In this document: one piece after another, positions 21,910 through 32,238 of the stretch
How positions within the stretch are numbered: position 1 is the first letter of the stretch
Layout: each line of letters opens with the position of its first letter
From: Ahaetulla prasina
Lineage: Eukaryota > Chordata > Lepidosauria > Squamata > Colubridae
NCBI RefSeq assembly: GCF_028640845.1
Contig: NC_080539.1
Location: 366,129,233 to 366,193,232, forward strand
Reading direction: 5' to 3'
Length of the DNA stretch: 64,000 nucleotides
The notes under the pieces: generated by a model
Told to the model about the DNA's origin: nothing
Database searches by the model: none
What the model saw: only the letters and a program-made list of their open reading frames with translations
Program-made: the position numbers and the translations under genes

Positions 21910-22710
21910 CTTTGATGGATGGTGGAACCAGGACTTTAGCTTAAGCCCCAACCCGGTTGCTGGATTCAGGCCTGCCAACGATGCACACAAAGGAACTCCA
22001 GAGCAGCCATAGTCCAGGTGCCTCGAGCGGCATTGCCAAGGTGGTTTCAACCACCACTAACGCTTTTTCTGCAAGCTAGCTAGAAGCTGGGCAGAAGTCG
22101 GGAACCAGCGCCTCTTCCCCCAACTCTAAACCAGCTTCTCACATACGATGTTTTTCAGCTGAGTTGAACTTTCGAGTTTCTAATTAGTATATAAAGGACT
22201 TCTCATTTAGTTGAAGAAGTTGCAAGGGGGAAAGAGCTCTTCGCGCCAGCTTTTTTTTTTTTTTTTAACAGTGCCAAGATTTTTTAAAAATCTGAAATCT
22301 ATCCACCTCTCCTCTTAAGCATAAATCATAAAGAGGTTTCGTTGCTTCAGGATAGTCGTTTTCTTCTCATACTCCTCCATTATGAAATTGGAATCGGCAG
22401 CCAGTTGAAAAGCGGAAACGGCTAAAGGACCGAGCTGGGTAATCAGGAAAAAAGAAACAGGTTTACATTTAACCTCCAAATTGGTTGTGAAATTTCATAG
22501 ATTTTTTTATTCTTTTTTTTTTTGTATGTGCTCTGTTGTTAAAATTATCAAGTGTTCAATATCTGTTTTATATCCGAAGCTGTGATTTAGGCTGTTCTTT
22601 TTTTCCTCTCTGCAAATCTGGGTGGTTTTGTACCCAGAGCTGAACCCATCTTTTGAACTGATGTCCACCTGCCTCTCCTTTTAACTGGGCTAAACCAGCA
22701 TCTTTGTTTC

Positions 22711-22917
22711 GTGATGCGGTGGCTTAGAGGTGGAGCTCTAGCTTCACAATCAGGAGGCCGTGAGTTCGATGCTAGGTAGAGGCAGATATTTCTGTCTGGG
22801 CACGGTGAGAATAATTCCGCATTGGCGACAGGAAGGGCATCCGGCCAGTAAGCCCTCAGCTGCATTCAGTTGCCCAGACTCCACTCCGGAAGGGATTATG
22901 GGGGTTGTTAAAAGATG
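22711..22917 (+). mobile_element. tRNA-derived SINE with BovB-like 3' end
   Basis: B box GTGAGTTCGATGC and tail GACAGGAAGGGCATCCGGCC. Perfect 19-bp target duplication AAACCAGCATCTTTGTTTC (22692-22710, 22918-22936). A younger copy of the element at 854-1045. Confidence 0.95.
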
Positions 22918-23184
22918 AAACCAGCATCTTTGTTTCCAACAGCATTAAAGGCAAAACATTGGGGGCAAAGACCACGATCCCATTATTTGTTGCTTTCTGC
23001 AGTTATTCAAAGGTAACATGCCACTGACCATGGATGCTCCATTTAGCTCATGTAACTAAGAAGGGCAAGCTACAGCCTTATTTTTATGCATTTAGAAACG
23101 ACTGGCCTCCCTAATTGCCCTCATTGTTTACAAATATTGCCATTTTCAACCAATATGGCCCTGATGGGGGAGGATGGAGTTTGT

Positions 23185-23960
23185 ACAGCTAAATCCTTGA
23201 CTTACAAAAAAGTTCACTTAATAACCTTTCGAAGTTACAACGGCAGTGAAAAAATGACTTATGACCGTTTTTCACATTTACACCCACTGCAGCATCCTCG
23301 AGGCCATGTGATCAAAATTCAAACACTTGGCAACTGGCATGTATTTATGACAGTTGTCCTGGGGTCATGTGATCCCCATTTGCAAACTTCTGACAAGCAC
23401 CGTCAATTGGGAAGCCAGATTCATTTAACAGCTGTACCACTAACAAGTGATTCACTTGACAGTTGTGGCCAGAAAGGTCATAAAATGGGGTAAAACTCAC
23501 TTAACAACTGTCTCATTAGCAACAGAAACTTTGGGTTCAATCGCGGTCTTAAGTCAAGTAGCACCTGTACAGATAGTCCTCGACTTACAAACAGTTCATT
23601 TAGTGACCGTTCAAAGTTACACTGAAAAAAAGGGACATGACCATTTTTCCCCCCACATTTGCAGCCATGGCAGCATCCCCATGCTCGTGTGATCAAATTT
23701 CGGATGCTTGGCAACCGGTTCATACTTACGACCGTTGCAGTGTCCCAGGGTCACGTGATCCCCTTTTCCGACCTTTTTGACAAGAGCAAAATCAACACCG
23801 AACAACCAAGTTACTAATTTATCAACTGCAGTGATTCACTTAACGGGGGCAAGAAAGGCCCTGAAAATGGGGGGAAAGTCACAAGCAGTGTCTCACTTAA
23901 CAGCAGAAATGTTGGGCTCAATTGTCATAAATGGAGGACTATTTATAAGTCGGTAATTTG
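23185..23960. mobile_element. two adjacent TA-flanked MITEs
   Basis: First copy 23185-23570, second about 23573-23950, meeting at GTAGCACCTGTACAGATAG. Each carries both inverted ends and the CATGTGATC/TCACGTGATC body. Confidence 0.85.
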
Positions 23961-24384
23961 GAAAGCCCTGTGCTGGGGACGAAGCTGGGACTGGCCATGA
24001 CAGTTTAGGATCACAATCCAGAATTGGGGAATTGGGGGCGGGGGCGATTGGAATAGCCTTGGAAGGCAGGGTGATCGTCCAAATAAATACTGTATGTTAA
24101 AAATGCCCCAGTGCTTCCTTCTTCCAAACCCAATTTTCTTAATCCCTTGTAAAGAGAAGATTCAGATTTCAGTTCAGGAGAAAAGTAGGCTGATGAAAGA
24201 TGAGGTTGGCAAATATAGACCCTGGGCGCTGCCATGTTGACTTTTTTGCCCTCCTCCCTCCCAATGGATGCCCATCTGGAGCTAATTGAACCAGACGACG
24301 TCTGGTCCGCTCAAGATAATAAAAAGCGAGAGAGAGACTTAGTAAAAAAAAAAAAGGAGACTCCTTTTTCTTTAATTGAAGGGA

Positions 24385-24730
24385 TTAAAAAAACCAAACC
24401 ACTTTATTTCAGAACATAAACAAGCTATTCCTCCCCTCCCCCCCTCCTCATCCCATAAAGGCAATTGAGACCAAGTGCCAAGAAACCATCCTGAGAAACC
24501 GGCTCTGTTGGGCACGTGGCCAAGAAGCACCGAGCCGCGCGCCTCCTGCGCCATCTCGCCTGCGGGCATTGGCCTGGCGTGTCAGATGAAAGAAGGAAGC
24601 CGGGGTGGGCGAGCGAGGACCAACCTTAGCCCGGTGTGTGTTTGGGGAGGGGGAGCTCTTACGTCCTTGCCTCTCCCCCTTCTCCATCCATCCCCAGCCT
24701 TTCTTCATCCTTCTCCCACGGGACGGCCTG
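24385..24730 (-). promoter_or_regulatory. REX1BD: REX1BD 3'UTR with AATAAA
   Basis: On the minus strand the sequence after the REX1BD stop codon is non-repetitive and reaches an AATAAA signal at 24403-24408 about 320 nt downstream, with T-rich sequence beyond. This marks the likely 3' end of the transcript near 24.385 kb. The CRLF1 stop lies at 21.9 kb on the other strand, so the two genes converge with about 2.5 kb between their stop-proximal ends. Confidence 0.7.
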
Positions 24731-24803
24731 TCAACTGCTTTCTTCCGAATCGTACTTGAAATCCTGGAGAATTTCGCTGATTGCTTCGATGGTTTGAATT
24801 AGC
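24731..24803 (-). CDS. REX1BD: REX1BD last coding exon
   Basis: REX1BD (C19orf60) is a small conserved protein with a 'required for excision 1-B' domain; its function is poorly known. The exon follows a GCTCACGCAG acceptor (minus strand, ending at 24804). Its first base completes a Lys codon from the previous exon, then 23 codons LIQTIEAISEILQDFKYDSE-ESS and a TGA at 24731-24733 follow. The TIEAISEILQDF stretch is the conserved C-terminal helix of the family as I remember it. The stop-to-acceptor frame continues open upstream as intron sequence, so the longer open frame beyond 24803 is not coding. Confidence 0.9.
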
Positions 24804-25625
24804 CTGCGTGAGCCGGATGGAAACGATAAATAAAGTGCCATATGGAGCCGATTAGCCGCGCTCACCCGCGCCCCTTGCAGCCCAGCCTTGTTTATGAAAA
24901 GCCTACGAGAGGGGCAACCCCAAGGGCTGGGATGGGGTTGGGGGGGAAGCGCGGGGGGGAGGTTAGGCTTCAAAGAGCCAACATGGAACAATCTGCAAAA
25001 ATGGGGGCTCAGCGGAGAATGGGGTGGGGTGGGGCTAGAATATGGCCTTTGAAGACCCTTGCTGAGGCCTTTTTGAGACCAAAAAAGAGGGGGAAAATAT
25101 TCCCACATCCTCGCTTCAAATTTTCCAAGAGGACAAAGGACCCATTTTGGGGCAAAATCGTGACTTTGGTGTTCCCATATGAGGGTCTCTTCCCCCAAGG
25201 GTATCCCTGCTTTGAGAGGAGGGAGTTTCCCACGATGCCGTGCGCCGCAAAGCATTGTGGGAAATTCAGCTCGGATGCTTTGAAAGTCCCAATGATGGGA
25301 ATCGGTTTCCTTTCTCCCAAGTACGGAAAGGGGGAGCAAGAGGCACGGAAGGTTCCTCTGTGTGGGGAAAGATGGGGGGGGAGGGCATGAAAATGGCCTT
25401 AATGGAAAAGGGATCCAGGCCGTATCACAAATCGGATGGTGCGTTTTGGAACCGTTGCTCAGTTTACCAATTCTCCCTAAAGCCAAACTGCATCTGATAC
25501 AGCGCTTCCTCCATCCATCACAATGCAGACATTGTGTTCATGCAACCAGCTTACCCAATTCAAGGAAAGCTCAAGGCAGCTGCTTGATAACTAGCCAAGC
25601 TTGATTTATTTTTGCCTTAGAGGTA
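24804..25625 (-). other. REX1BD last intron, GC-rich unique part
   Basis: Non-repetitive, relatively CpG-containing, with an inverted repeat at 25227-25264. No further exon recognised. Confidence 0.5.
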
Positions 25626-25880
25626 GGTAGGGTGTGTGTGTGTGTGTGTGTCTATGTCTATGTATATAGATGATAAAGATAGATAGACAGACAGACACAA
25701 ACATACATAAGTATATTTATATAGATGTATATATATGTATATAGATAGATGATAGATAGATTAGATAGATGATAGACAGACAGACAGACACACCGGTATA
25801 TGTATATGCATGTATACATGCATGTATGTATATAGCATGTGTATATGTGTGATGTATGTGTATGAGTAGATATATACTTT
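25626..25880 (+). repeat. GATA/GACA/TATG tetranucleotide microsatellite
   Basis: (GT)n followed by imperfect GATA, GACA and TGTA units. Short compared with sex-linked Bkm-type GATA satellites of snakes. Confidence 0.95.
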
Positions 25881-25939
25881 CTTTTGAGGGCAGGCAACAG
25901 AATTTCATTTTTAACCAGTCTGCTCACAATAAAAAAGAA

Positions 25940-27235
25940 CAATAAAGGTTATATCTTACCTTAGTGACCATACAAAGTTACAGCAGCACTGAAAACAGTT
26001 GACTTATGACTGTTTTTCACACAACCGTTGCAGCATCTCCATGGTTACGTGACCAAAATTCAGGACCTTGGCAACTGACATGTACTTATGACAGTTGTAT
26101 TATCCCAGGGTCATGTGATCCCCATTTGTGACCTTCCCAGCCAGCTTTCCGTAAGTGAAGTCAGTGGGGGAAGCCAGATTGACTTAATGGACGCGTGATT
26201 CCCTTAAGAACTGCAGTGACTTGCTTTACAGTGGCAAGAGGGTCATAAAATGGGGCACAGCTCCCTTAACAACTGCCTTGCTTGACAATGCAAATTCTGG
26301 GGTCAGTTGTAGTCGTATGTCGAGGACTTTCCTATCTTTGGAAAGGAGGGGCGTCAAGTGGATGGGTTAATATTATATGCCCTGTTGTGGGAACCCAGAG
26401 CATGGATTAAATACAACACAGTACAGTAGTCCTCAATTTACAACCGATGGACTGTTCAAAATTGTGACGGATCTACCTTTGGACTCCTTACATTCAAATT
26501 CCAACAGTCAGACTGCCTCCATGGTCAGGCATGTGGCAACCTCCCATGTTCACCTGAACTGCATTTTACAACAGTTTGGGTAAACACTGCTTGTTGCAAA
26601 ACTAAGCAAGCTCTTGGTTCACTTAACGGCCACAGTGGTGTGGCTCAGGCTGTAAGAAGCCTGTTATTAAAACACAGCTGCCTGCAATTACTGCAGGTTC
26701 TAGTCCCACCAGGTCCAAGGTTGACTCAGCCTTCCATCCTTTATAAGGTAGGTAAAATGAGGACCCAGATTGTTGGGGGTGCAATAAGTTGACTTTGTAA
26801 ATATACAAATAGAATGAGACTTGCCTTACACACTGTAAGCCGCCCTGAGTCTTCGGAGAAGGACGGGATATAAATGTAAACAAAAAAAAAAAACAGCATT
26901 TGCTTAATGACTGCTGCAAAAACAGAATGAGCCCAGGGCTGTCATGTGACCGGCCCGTTTTACGACAGTTACAAGTTACGACTCTATTGAGCGGGCTCCA
27001 TTACTGTCGAACGTCGAAGACTAGGTTAAGGATATTGTGCCTGGAACACTGCAAGCGTCATAAATATGAATCAGTTGCCCAGGGTCTGAATTTTGCTCAC
27101 GTGACCATGGGGATGCTGCAACGGTCTCAAGGGTGAAAAACGGTCATAAGTAAGTCACTTTTTTTCAGTGGCGTTGTAACTTGGAACAGTCACTAAAGGA
27201 ACTGTTGCAAGTTGAGGACTACCTGTAGTTTAAAT
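25940..27235. mobile_element. cluster of three TA-flanked MITEs with a SINE inside
   Basis: One copy at about 25950-26330, one at about 26405-27020 split by the SINE at 26632-26890, and one at about 27040-27230 ending GAGGACTACCTG. Confidence 0.75.
26632..26890 (+). mobile_element. tRNA-derived SINE with L2-like 3' end
   Basis: A box GTGTGGCTCAGGCTG, B box GCAGGTTCTAGTCC, 3' end GTAAGCCGCCCTGAGTC then poly(A). The tail matches the LINE family at 15425-16512, its likely enzyme source. Confidence 0.85.
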
Positions 27236-27258
27236 ATCTGGAGAACAACTATGTAGAA

Positions 27259-27393
27259 TAGGGTCCTCCAACCTTGGGAAATTTAAGCCTGGCGGACTTC
27301 AACTCCCAGAATTCCCCAGCCAGCTTTGCTGGCTGGGGAATTCTGGGAGTTAAAGTCCGCCAGACTTAAAGTTCCCAAGGTTGGAGGCCCCTG
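27259..27393. mobile_element. palindromic hAT-like MITE
   Basis: A 135-bp near-perfect palindrome centred on CCAGCCAGCTTTGCTGGCTG, with perfect target duplication ATGTAGAA (27251-27258, 27394-27401). Confidence 0.95.
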
Positions 27394-27401
27394 ATGTAGA
27401 A

Positions 27402-28043
27402 GAAGTTCTGGATCTCCATTCTTGTCACTTCCACAGGGCAGGACCCAAATCAGTGACATCGCATGGAAGTAGATTTAGCGTAGATTCAATAGTAGGGATT
27501 TCCTGGTTGCAATAGCTGTCAATCAGTGGAATCTCTTATGTCATGAAAATATTGTGTTCCCTTCAGTGGAGGCTTCAGTGGAGGATGGTGATCCAAATAG
27601 CGTGACCTCTGCTAGCTATTTATGCACGTTGTGCTTGCGATGCAGCTAAACTACAAGTACCGTTTTCACTGGCAACATGATGGCTGCCATCTTGACTTTT
27701 TCGACCACTTTCTTTTGCCCCACCCCTGCCCTCAAACTGGAGATCTTTAAAGAGAGCCTGGAAAAAGTCATCTATCCCAAATTCCATGAGAGAAGCGAAA
27801 GCCACTAAAAAAAAGGGGGGGAATTGCCACAACCATGTCCGTGTGAATTGTTAAAACAATGAAGTCAAAGTCATATTACATTTTCTTCATTCCCCCCCCA
27901 AAAAAATTCTAGCCTTGTCCCATCCTGCAACCTGGCCCTTGAACACACCATTTAAATGGCGATCCAATCTTAAGCCCAAACTGAGTTCTACAGCCTTCCT
28001 TTACAAACATACAACACACAACTTACTGTAACAAGTAGTGGTC
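27402..28043 (-). other. REX1BD intron, nothing recognised
   Basis: No repeat family identified. An open minus-strand stretch near 27690-27800 has no splice-phase match to REX1BD. Confidence 0.4.
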
Positions 28044-28939
28044 CAGGGATGGGCTGCTGGGGGTTCACAGGGGTTCGGGAGAACCTCTAGCTAAGATTCT
28101 GTGCAGTTCGGAGAACCCCCAAATTCCACTCTTGGCTGGCCCACCTCACCCCTCCCCTCCCAGGAGCCCCCACGCAGCCCGTTTTGAATGCAGGTAAGCG
28201 CAAGGCGTGCATGGAGGCTTTGGGAGGGTGAAAAACGGGCCTACCAGAAGTTCGGGAATGCCAGAAATGGGCTCATTTCCAGCCTCCAGAGCCTGGGGAG
28301 GCTGTTTTCGCCCTCCTGGAGGCTCAAGGAAAGCCTCCAGAGCAGCGGTTCTCAACCTGTGGGTCGCGACCCCGTTGGGGGTCGAATGACGATTTGCCAG
28401 GGGTCGCCTAAGACCATTGGAAATATGGGAAGTATACTTGCGAGTCGAAGAATTGCACTCCAATGGTTGATTTGCAGGCTCTTCAAATCGCTAGCCGAAT
28501 TCGGCTTCAGGCGCGATGAATTAAAAAAAAGAGAAATCTTTGCTCTGATGTCTCCCTCTCAAGCCAGCTGCAATCACTCCCAATCGCTAGCCTAATCTGG
28601 CTTCAGGCGCGATAAACTTAATAGGGGAGGAGTCTCCGCTTTAATGCCTCTGTCCTCAAGGCAATCGCAAGCAGATCAGATCGCTAGCCAATATGGCTTC
28701 AGGCACGATAAATTCAAAACAAAAATAATTTTATGGTTGGGATCGCCACATCGTGGGGAATTGTATTAAAGGGGTTGCAGCACTATAAAGGTTGGGAACC
28801 ACTGCTCCAGAGCCCGGGGAGGGCAAAAATGCCCCCCACGCTGTGGTGCAGAAGGCCGACTAGGCCACGCCCACCATGGCCGCGACCACTCAGCAACTGG
28901 GCAGAGAACCTCTTGCAAAAATTTTCAAAGCCCACCCTG
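28044..28939. mobile_element. hAT MITE split by a SPIN-like element
   Basis: Begins CAGGGATGGGCTGCTGG and ends AAAGCCCACCCTG with perfect target duplication TAGTGGTC (28036-28043, 28940-28947). Related to family A by the GTTCGGAGAACC phrase. Confidence 0.88.
28343..28804. mobile_element. SPIN-like hAT element
   Basis: Starts CAGCGGTTCTCAACCTGTGG followed by GTCGCGACCCC, ends GGTTGGGAACCACTG, perfect target duplication CTCCAGAG (28335-28342, 28805-28812). The ends match the SPIN ('Space Invader') consensus as I remember it. The 462-bp interior lacks transposase and holds three related TCGCTAGCC...GGCTTCAGGCGCGAT units. Confidence 0.85.
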
Positions 28940-28976
28940 TAGTGGTCTATTAGGGAACGTAGCTAAAACTTCACAG

Positions 28977-29117
28977 CAGGGGTGTCAAAACTCTTGGCCC
29001 GCAGGCCAGGTGCATCACGCGCTGGCTACGCCCATACCTCGTTTAGCAAAGGGGGGAGGAAGAAAGTGGCGATGCATCACATGACGACTCCACGATGGCG
29101 CGAGTTTGACACCCCTG
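28977..29117. mobile_element. short hAT MITE (GGGGTGTCAAA ends)
   Basis: CAGGGGTGTCAAAACTC and GAGTTTGACACCCCTG inverted ends; flanks only partly match. Related copy about 51704-51968. Confidence 0.75.
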
Positions 29118-29183
29118 CTTTAAACAGTTGAAAGAGTAAACTTCAGAAAACCTGTATTTGCAACCGCAGCTTCGGTGACTCAC

Positions 29184-29272
29184 TTGTGCTTCAATTCTCG
29201 CACCTCCTGTGCGTGGGCTTCCACTCCAGGCTGGTCCTGGACGTTTTGTTTAGCAAGCTGCAGTTGTGCTGT
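29184..29272 (-). CDS. REX1BD: REX1BD internal exon
   Basis: The minus-strand acceptor TTTTTCCCAG ends at 29273 and the donor is GTGAGT at 29183-29178. The 89-nt exon encodes TAQLQLAKQNVQDQPGVEAH then AQEVRELKH plus two bases of a Lys codon that the last exon completes. The sequence is rich in Gln, Glu and Leu and looks coiled-coil-like. Phase 0 at the start matches the end of the previous exon (GKLEL-type helix, CTG then GTGAGC). It is the third recognised exon in transcription order. Confidence 0.9.
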
Positions 29273-29503
29273 CTGGGAAAAACAACAACAGGGAAACGGA
29301 GAAAGATACAAAATTGATTATTCCCCCTTTTCCTTTAGCATTAGATGCATTCATGGAAGGCTTAACCGGATTGTTGAATTAATGCATTCTCTGGTTTTAT
29401 GCAATATCCTGAACAATAACCTACCCGTAGTCCTTGATTTATGACCACAACTGGGACCACAATTATCATCACTAAGCAAAGCACCTGTTAAGTGAGTCAC
29501 ATC

Positions 29504-29747
29504 CGGAGGTGGGCGGCACATGAATTAACAACTGGTTCGCCCCAGCACCAAAAATGTGAGTGCGTGTGCACCTTCCGTGCACGAGTGCAGCCTTCTGCGC
29601 ATGCGCTTTCCTTACACGCGCGCTTGCACGCAGCTTAAAAAATGCTAAATAAGACGGCATAGCACCGGGATGGGTGGGCAGGCCAACCCACAGGTCACAA
29701 CTACCGGTTCACCCAAACTGGTACAAGCTTGCAGCAGCCAACCACTG
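29504..29747. mobile_element. hAT MITE family A variant
   Basis: Ends CGGAGGTGGGC and AACCACTG; target duplication GTCACATC/ATCACATC (7 of 8). Confidence 0.8.
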
Positions 29748-29956
29748 ATCACATCCAATTTTACCACCATTTTTGCCATGACTGTTAAGCGAATCACCAT
29801 GGCTGTTAAGTAAATCATGCCGTCATTAAGCAGATCGACCTTCTCCACTGACTTTGGTTGTTGGAAGTAACTAGGAAGGTTGCAAACGATGATCATTGAC
29901 ACCCCCCCCATAACTATCATAAATACATGCCAGTTGACAAGTGCTTGAATTTAGAT

Positions 29957-30481
29957 CAGGAGTAGTCAACCTTTTTATACCTACCGCCCACTTTTGTATC
30001 TCTGTTAGTAGTAAAATTTTCTAACCGCCCACCAGTTCCACAGTAATGCACCATGTATTGTCATCTGCACATGCCTCTCATGCATCATGGATTGGGTTTG
30101 GGGTGGGCGGGCGCCGGCTACCAGCTCTGCTTGTCTGTTACAGCTGGGTGGTGTGGGGGGAGATGCGTGAGTTATTCTGGGATAAGGCTCTTTCGTTTGC
30201 GGTCACACTATAGTGCCATTTAGTTTCACTTACGTAACGTGAACATAAACTTATGCGTGGGTGATACAAATAGTATATTTTCAGAAATTTAAATTGTCAC
30301 GGGGATTTTTATGAAAACCTAATGAAAATGTTTTTAAATAATGCTATGATTTTTTTTAAAAAAAGTCAATTAAATAAAAAAAAAAAGGAAAGTACTTCAG
30401 TATCGGACAAAACCCTTACTGCCCACCACGAAAGCTGGAATGCCCACTAGTGGGCGGTAGAGACCAGGTTGACTACCACTG
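29957..30481. mobile_element. OC1-like hAT element
   Basis: 525 bp, ends CAGGAGTAGTCAACCT and GGTTGACTACCACTG, perfect target duplication ATTTAGAT (29949-29956, 30482-30489). Contains CACTTACGTAACGTGAAC. A second copy is at 43042-43559. The family name is from memory. Confidence 0.85.
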
Positions 30482-30599
30482 ATTTAGATGCTACAACGGT
30501 CATAAGCGTGAGGGCTGTTTGTAATTCCCTTTTTTTCAGCGTTGGTGTAACTTTGCACAGTCCCTAACAAAGGGTCCTAAATCCAGGACTAGTTGCAAT

Positions 30600-31315
30600 C
30601 AAATAAACTGGGTTTGGTTTGGACATCCACACCAAGGAGTAAAACCGCAAAGCCAAGCTTACTGCATTGCCTAAGTAGAGAAGCAGAGTCTCTTTAATCT
30701 GGCTAAGCGCCGTGTGTGTGTGTGAAGACAGCTGACTACAGTCAATTTCCCCAAACTGATGTCCTCCAGGTGTGCCTGGCTGTGAACTGGGGGAGCTGAA
30801 ATCCCCCACATCTGGAGGATATCATCTTGAGGTTAAAATATTAATCTAGAACTGAACAGATCCGCTGTAATGCTCAGCTCTTCCTTTCTTCAGCTTCACC
30901 TTTGCCATCGCCATCTTCTGGCTGAACCTTTCTAAGGGAGCATAAAACTTGGGCAGCAGCAGGAACCAAGGGCTTTTTAGGGGGAACAGAGGGATAATGG
31001 TGCAAGATTTGGAAGATGCCCCCCCCCATGCAAAAAAATGAAATCCTGCCCCTAAAAAAAACATGAATAAGGAAATTTAAATCCCCTGACTTGTTATGCG
31101 TTTCCCTCTGTGTTTCGAAGGCTGGTTTGTGCGTGTATATCAACTCCAGGAAACACCCAAAATTTGCAGACCAATAAACAACAGGGGGAAAAAAAACACG
31201 CTAAAAAGGAAGAAATAAAGGGGAGATCTCTGCTAAGTGGAGCAAAACCCCAGGTGAATTCATTGCAAACACCTGTGTAGTTTTATTGGCATTGTTATAA
31301 GAGCCGTTTGCCATT
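30600..31315 (-). other. REX1BD intron, nothing recognised
   Basis: Contains a short open minus-strand stretch (about 30850-30990) rich in Lys without splice-phase fit. Confidence 0.4.
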
Positions 31316-31560
31316 TTATTTATTTCATTATTAAATTTCTGTGTTGCCCATCTCCCCTACATTGTGATTCTGGGTGGCTTACAAATTAGAAAAGGTGGCA
31401 ACAACATTAAAATATTATTAAAAACTGTGCTAAAACCACACTTACTACAGCCAAGAGACAGATATACCTCCCTCAGGGCCCCATCCTATTGCTCCAGGAT
31501 CTCCTAGTGGTCTGCCCTCCTGGACCTAAACCGGTGTGATCCTGTTAAATTTTTTTAACT
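31316..31560 (-). mobile_element. old L2-like LINE 3' end
   Basis: ATTTATTTCATTATTAAATTTCTG followed by a decayed GCCCATCTCCC...GGGTGGCTTACAAA motif. Confidence 0.6.
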
Positions 31561-31724
31561 CGGCCTACCAACAGCAACTACATTATTTATTTATTGAATT
31601 GATATCGCACTCATCTCCTCTGATACTGCTATATGTGTTGCATTATCGCCAGTATTATACTATCATAGTATAGTGTTATATTGTGTATTTCAGACAGTTT
31701 GGTTATGGCACCAGCAATAGCAGT

Positions 31725-31945
31725 TATATACCACTTCATAGTGCTTTTTACAGCCCTCTCTAAGTAGTTTACAGAGTCAGCCTCTTTGCCCCCAACAATC
31801 TGGGTCCTCATTTTACCCACCTCAGAAGGATGGAAGGCTGAGTCAACCTTGAGCCTGGTGAGATTCGAACTGCTGAACTGCAGCTAGCAGTCAGCTGAAG
31901 TAGCCTGCAGTACTGCACTCTAACCACTGCGCCAGCTCAGCTCTA
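31725..31945 (-). mobile_element. tRNA-derived SINE
   Basis: On the minus strand: A box GAGCTGGCGCAGTGGTTAGA, B box GTTCGAATCTC and the CAGCCTTCCATCC body shared with 26632-26890. Confidence 0.88.
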
Positions 31946-32238
31946 AATCAACTAGGCTAGAAATCAGGAAATGTTGAATTCTAGTCCCAACTAGATAAAA
32001 GGCTGAGTGACTTTGGCCCAATCACTAGGAGACTGGGAGTTCTAGTTTTACCCTAGACATGAACACTGGCTTGGGGACTTTGGATCAGGTTCTCTCCCTC
32101 TCTCTCCCCCCCCCTCTCTCCTCTCTCTCTCCTTCTTGAGTTATTTCTAAAAATAATAAAAAGGGGGATAAAAAAAATTAAAATAAAATAAAATAAAAAC
32201 AAATATTTCAATGAACATGTTGCCATACAAATCATATA

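Larger units (their letters stand above)
29425..30595. mobile_element. TA-flanked MITE carrying two hAT inserts
   Basis: CGTAGTCCTTGATTTATGACC on the left and ATCCAGGACTAGTTG on the right. Removing 29504-29747 and 29957-30481 leaves one continuous MITE. Confidence 0.8.

Noticed and set aside
22711..22800. tRNA-like A and B boxes as tRNA genes
   Set aside because: Part of SINEs with BovB-like tails and target duplications; no cloverleaf with a proper acceptor stem.
24804..25486. 251-residue open frame ending in the REX1BD C-terminus
   Set aside because: Only the part below 24803 is exon; an acceptor (CGCAG) and the phase match to the 29184-29272 exon place the boundary there.
25740..25795. 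GATA repeats as a sex-chromosome Bkm satellite
   Set aside because: Only a few imperfect units within a mixed microsatellite; not evidence of W linkage.
28343..28804. Threefold GCTAGCC...GGCGCGAT units as a CRISPR-like or regulatory array
   Set aside because: Vertebrate nuclear context, only three imperfect units, and bounded by hAT ends with a target duplication.
30846..31064. Lys-rich minus-strand frame as an extra REX1BD exon
   Set aside because: The REX1BD exons at 33024 and 29184 join directly in phase 0; this stretch has no fitting splice sites or family similarity.
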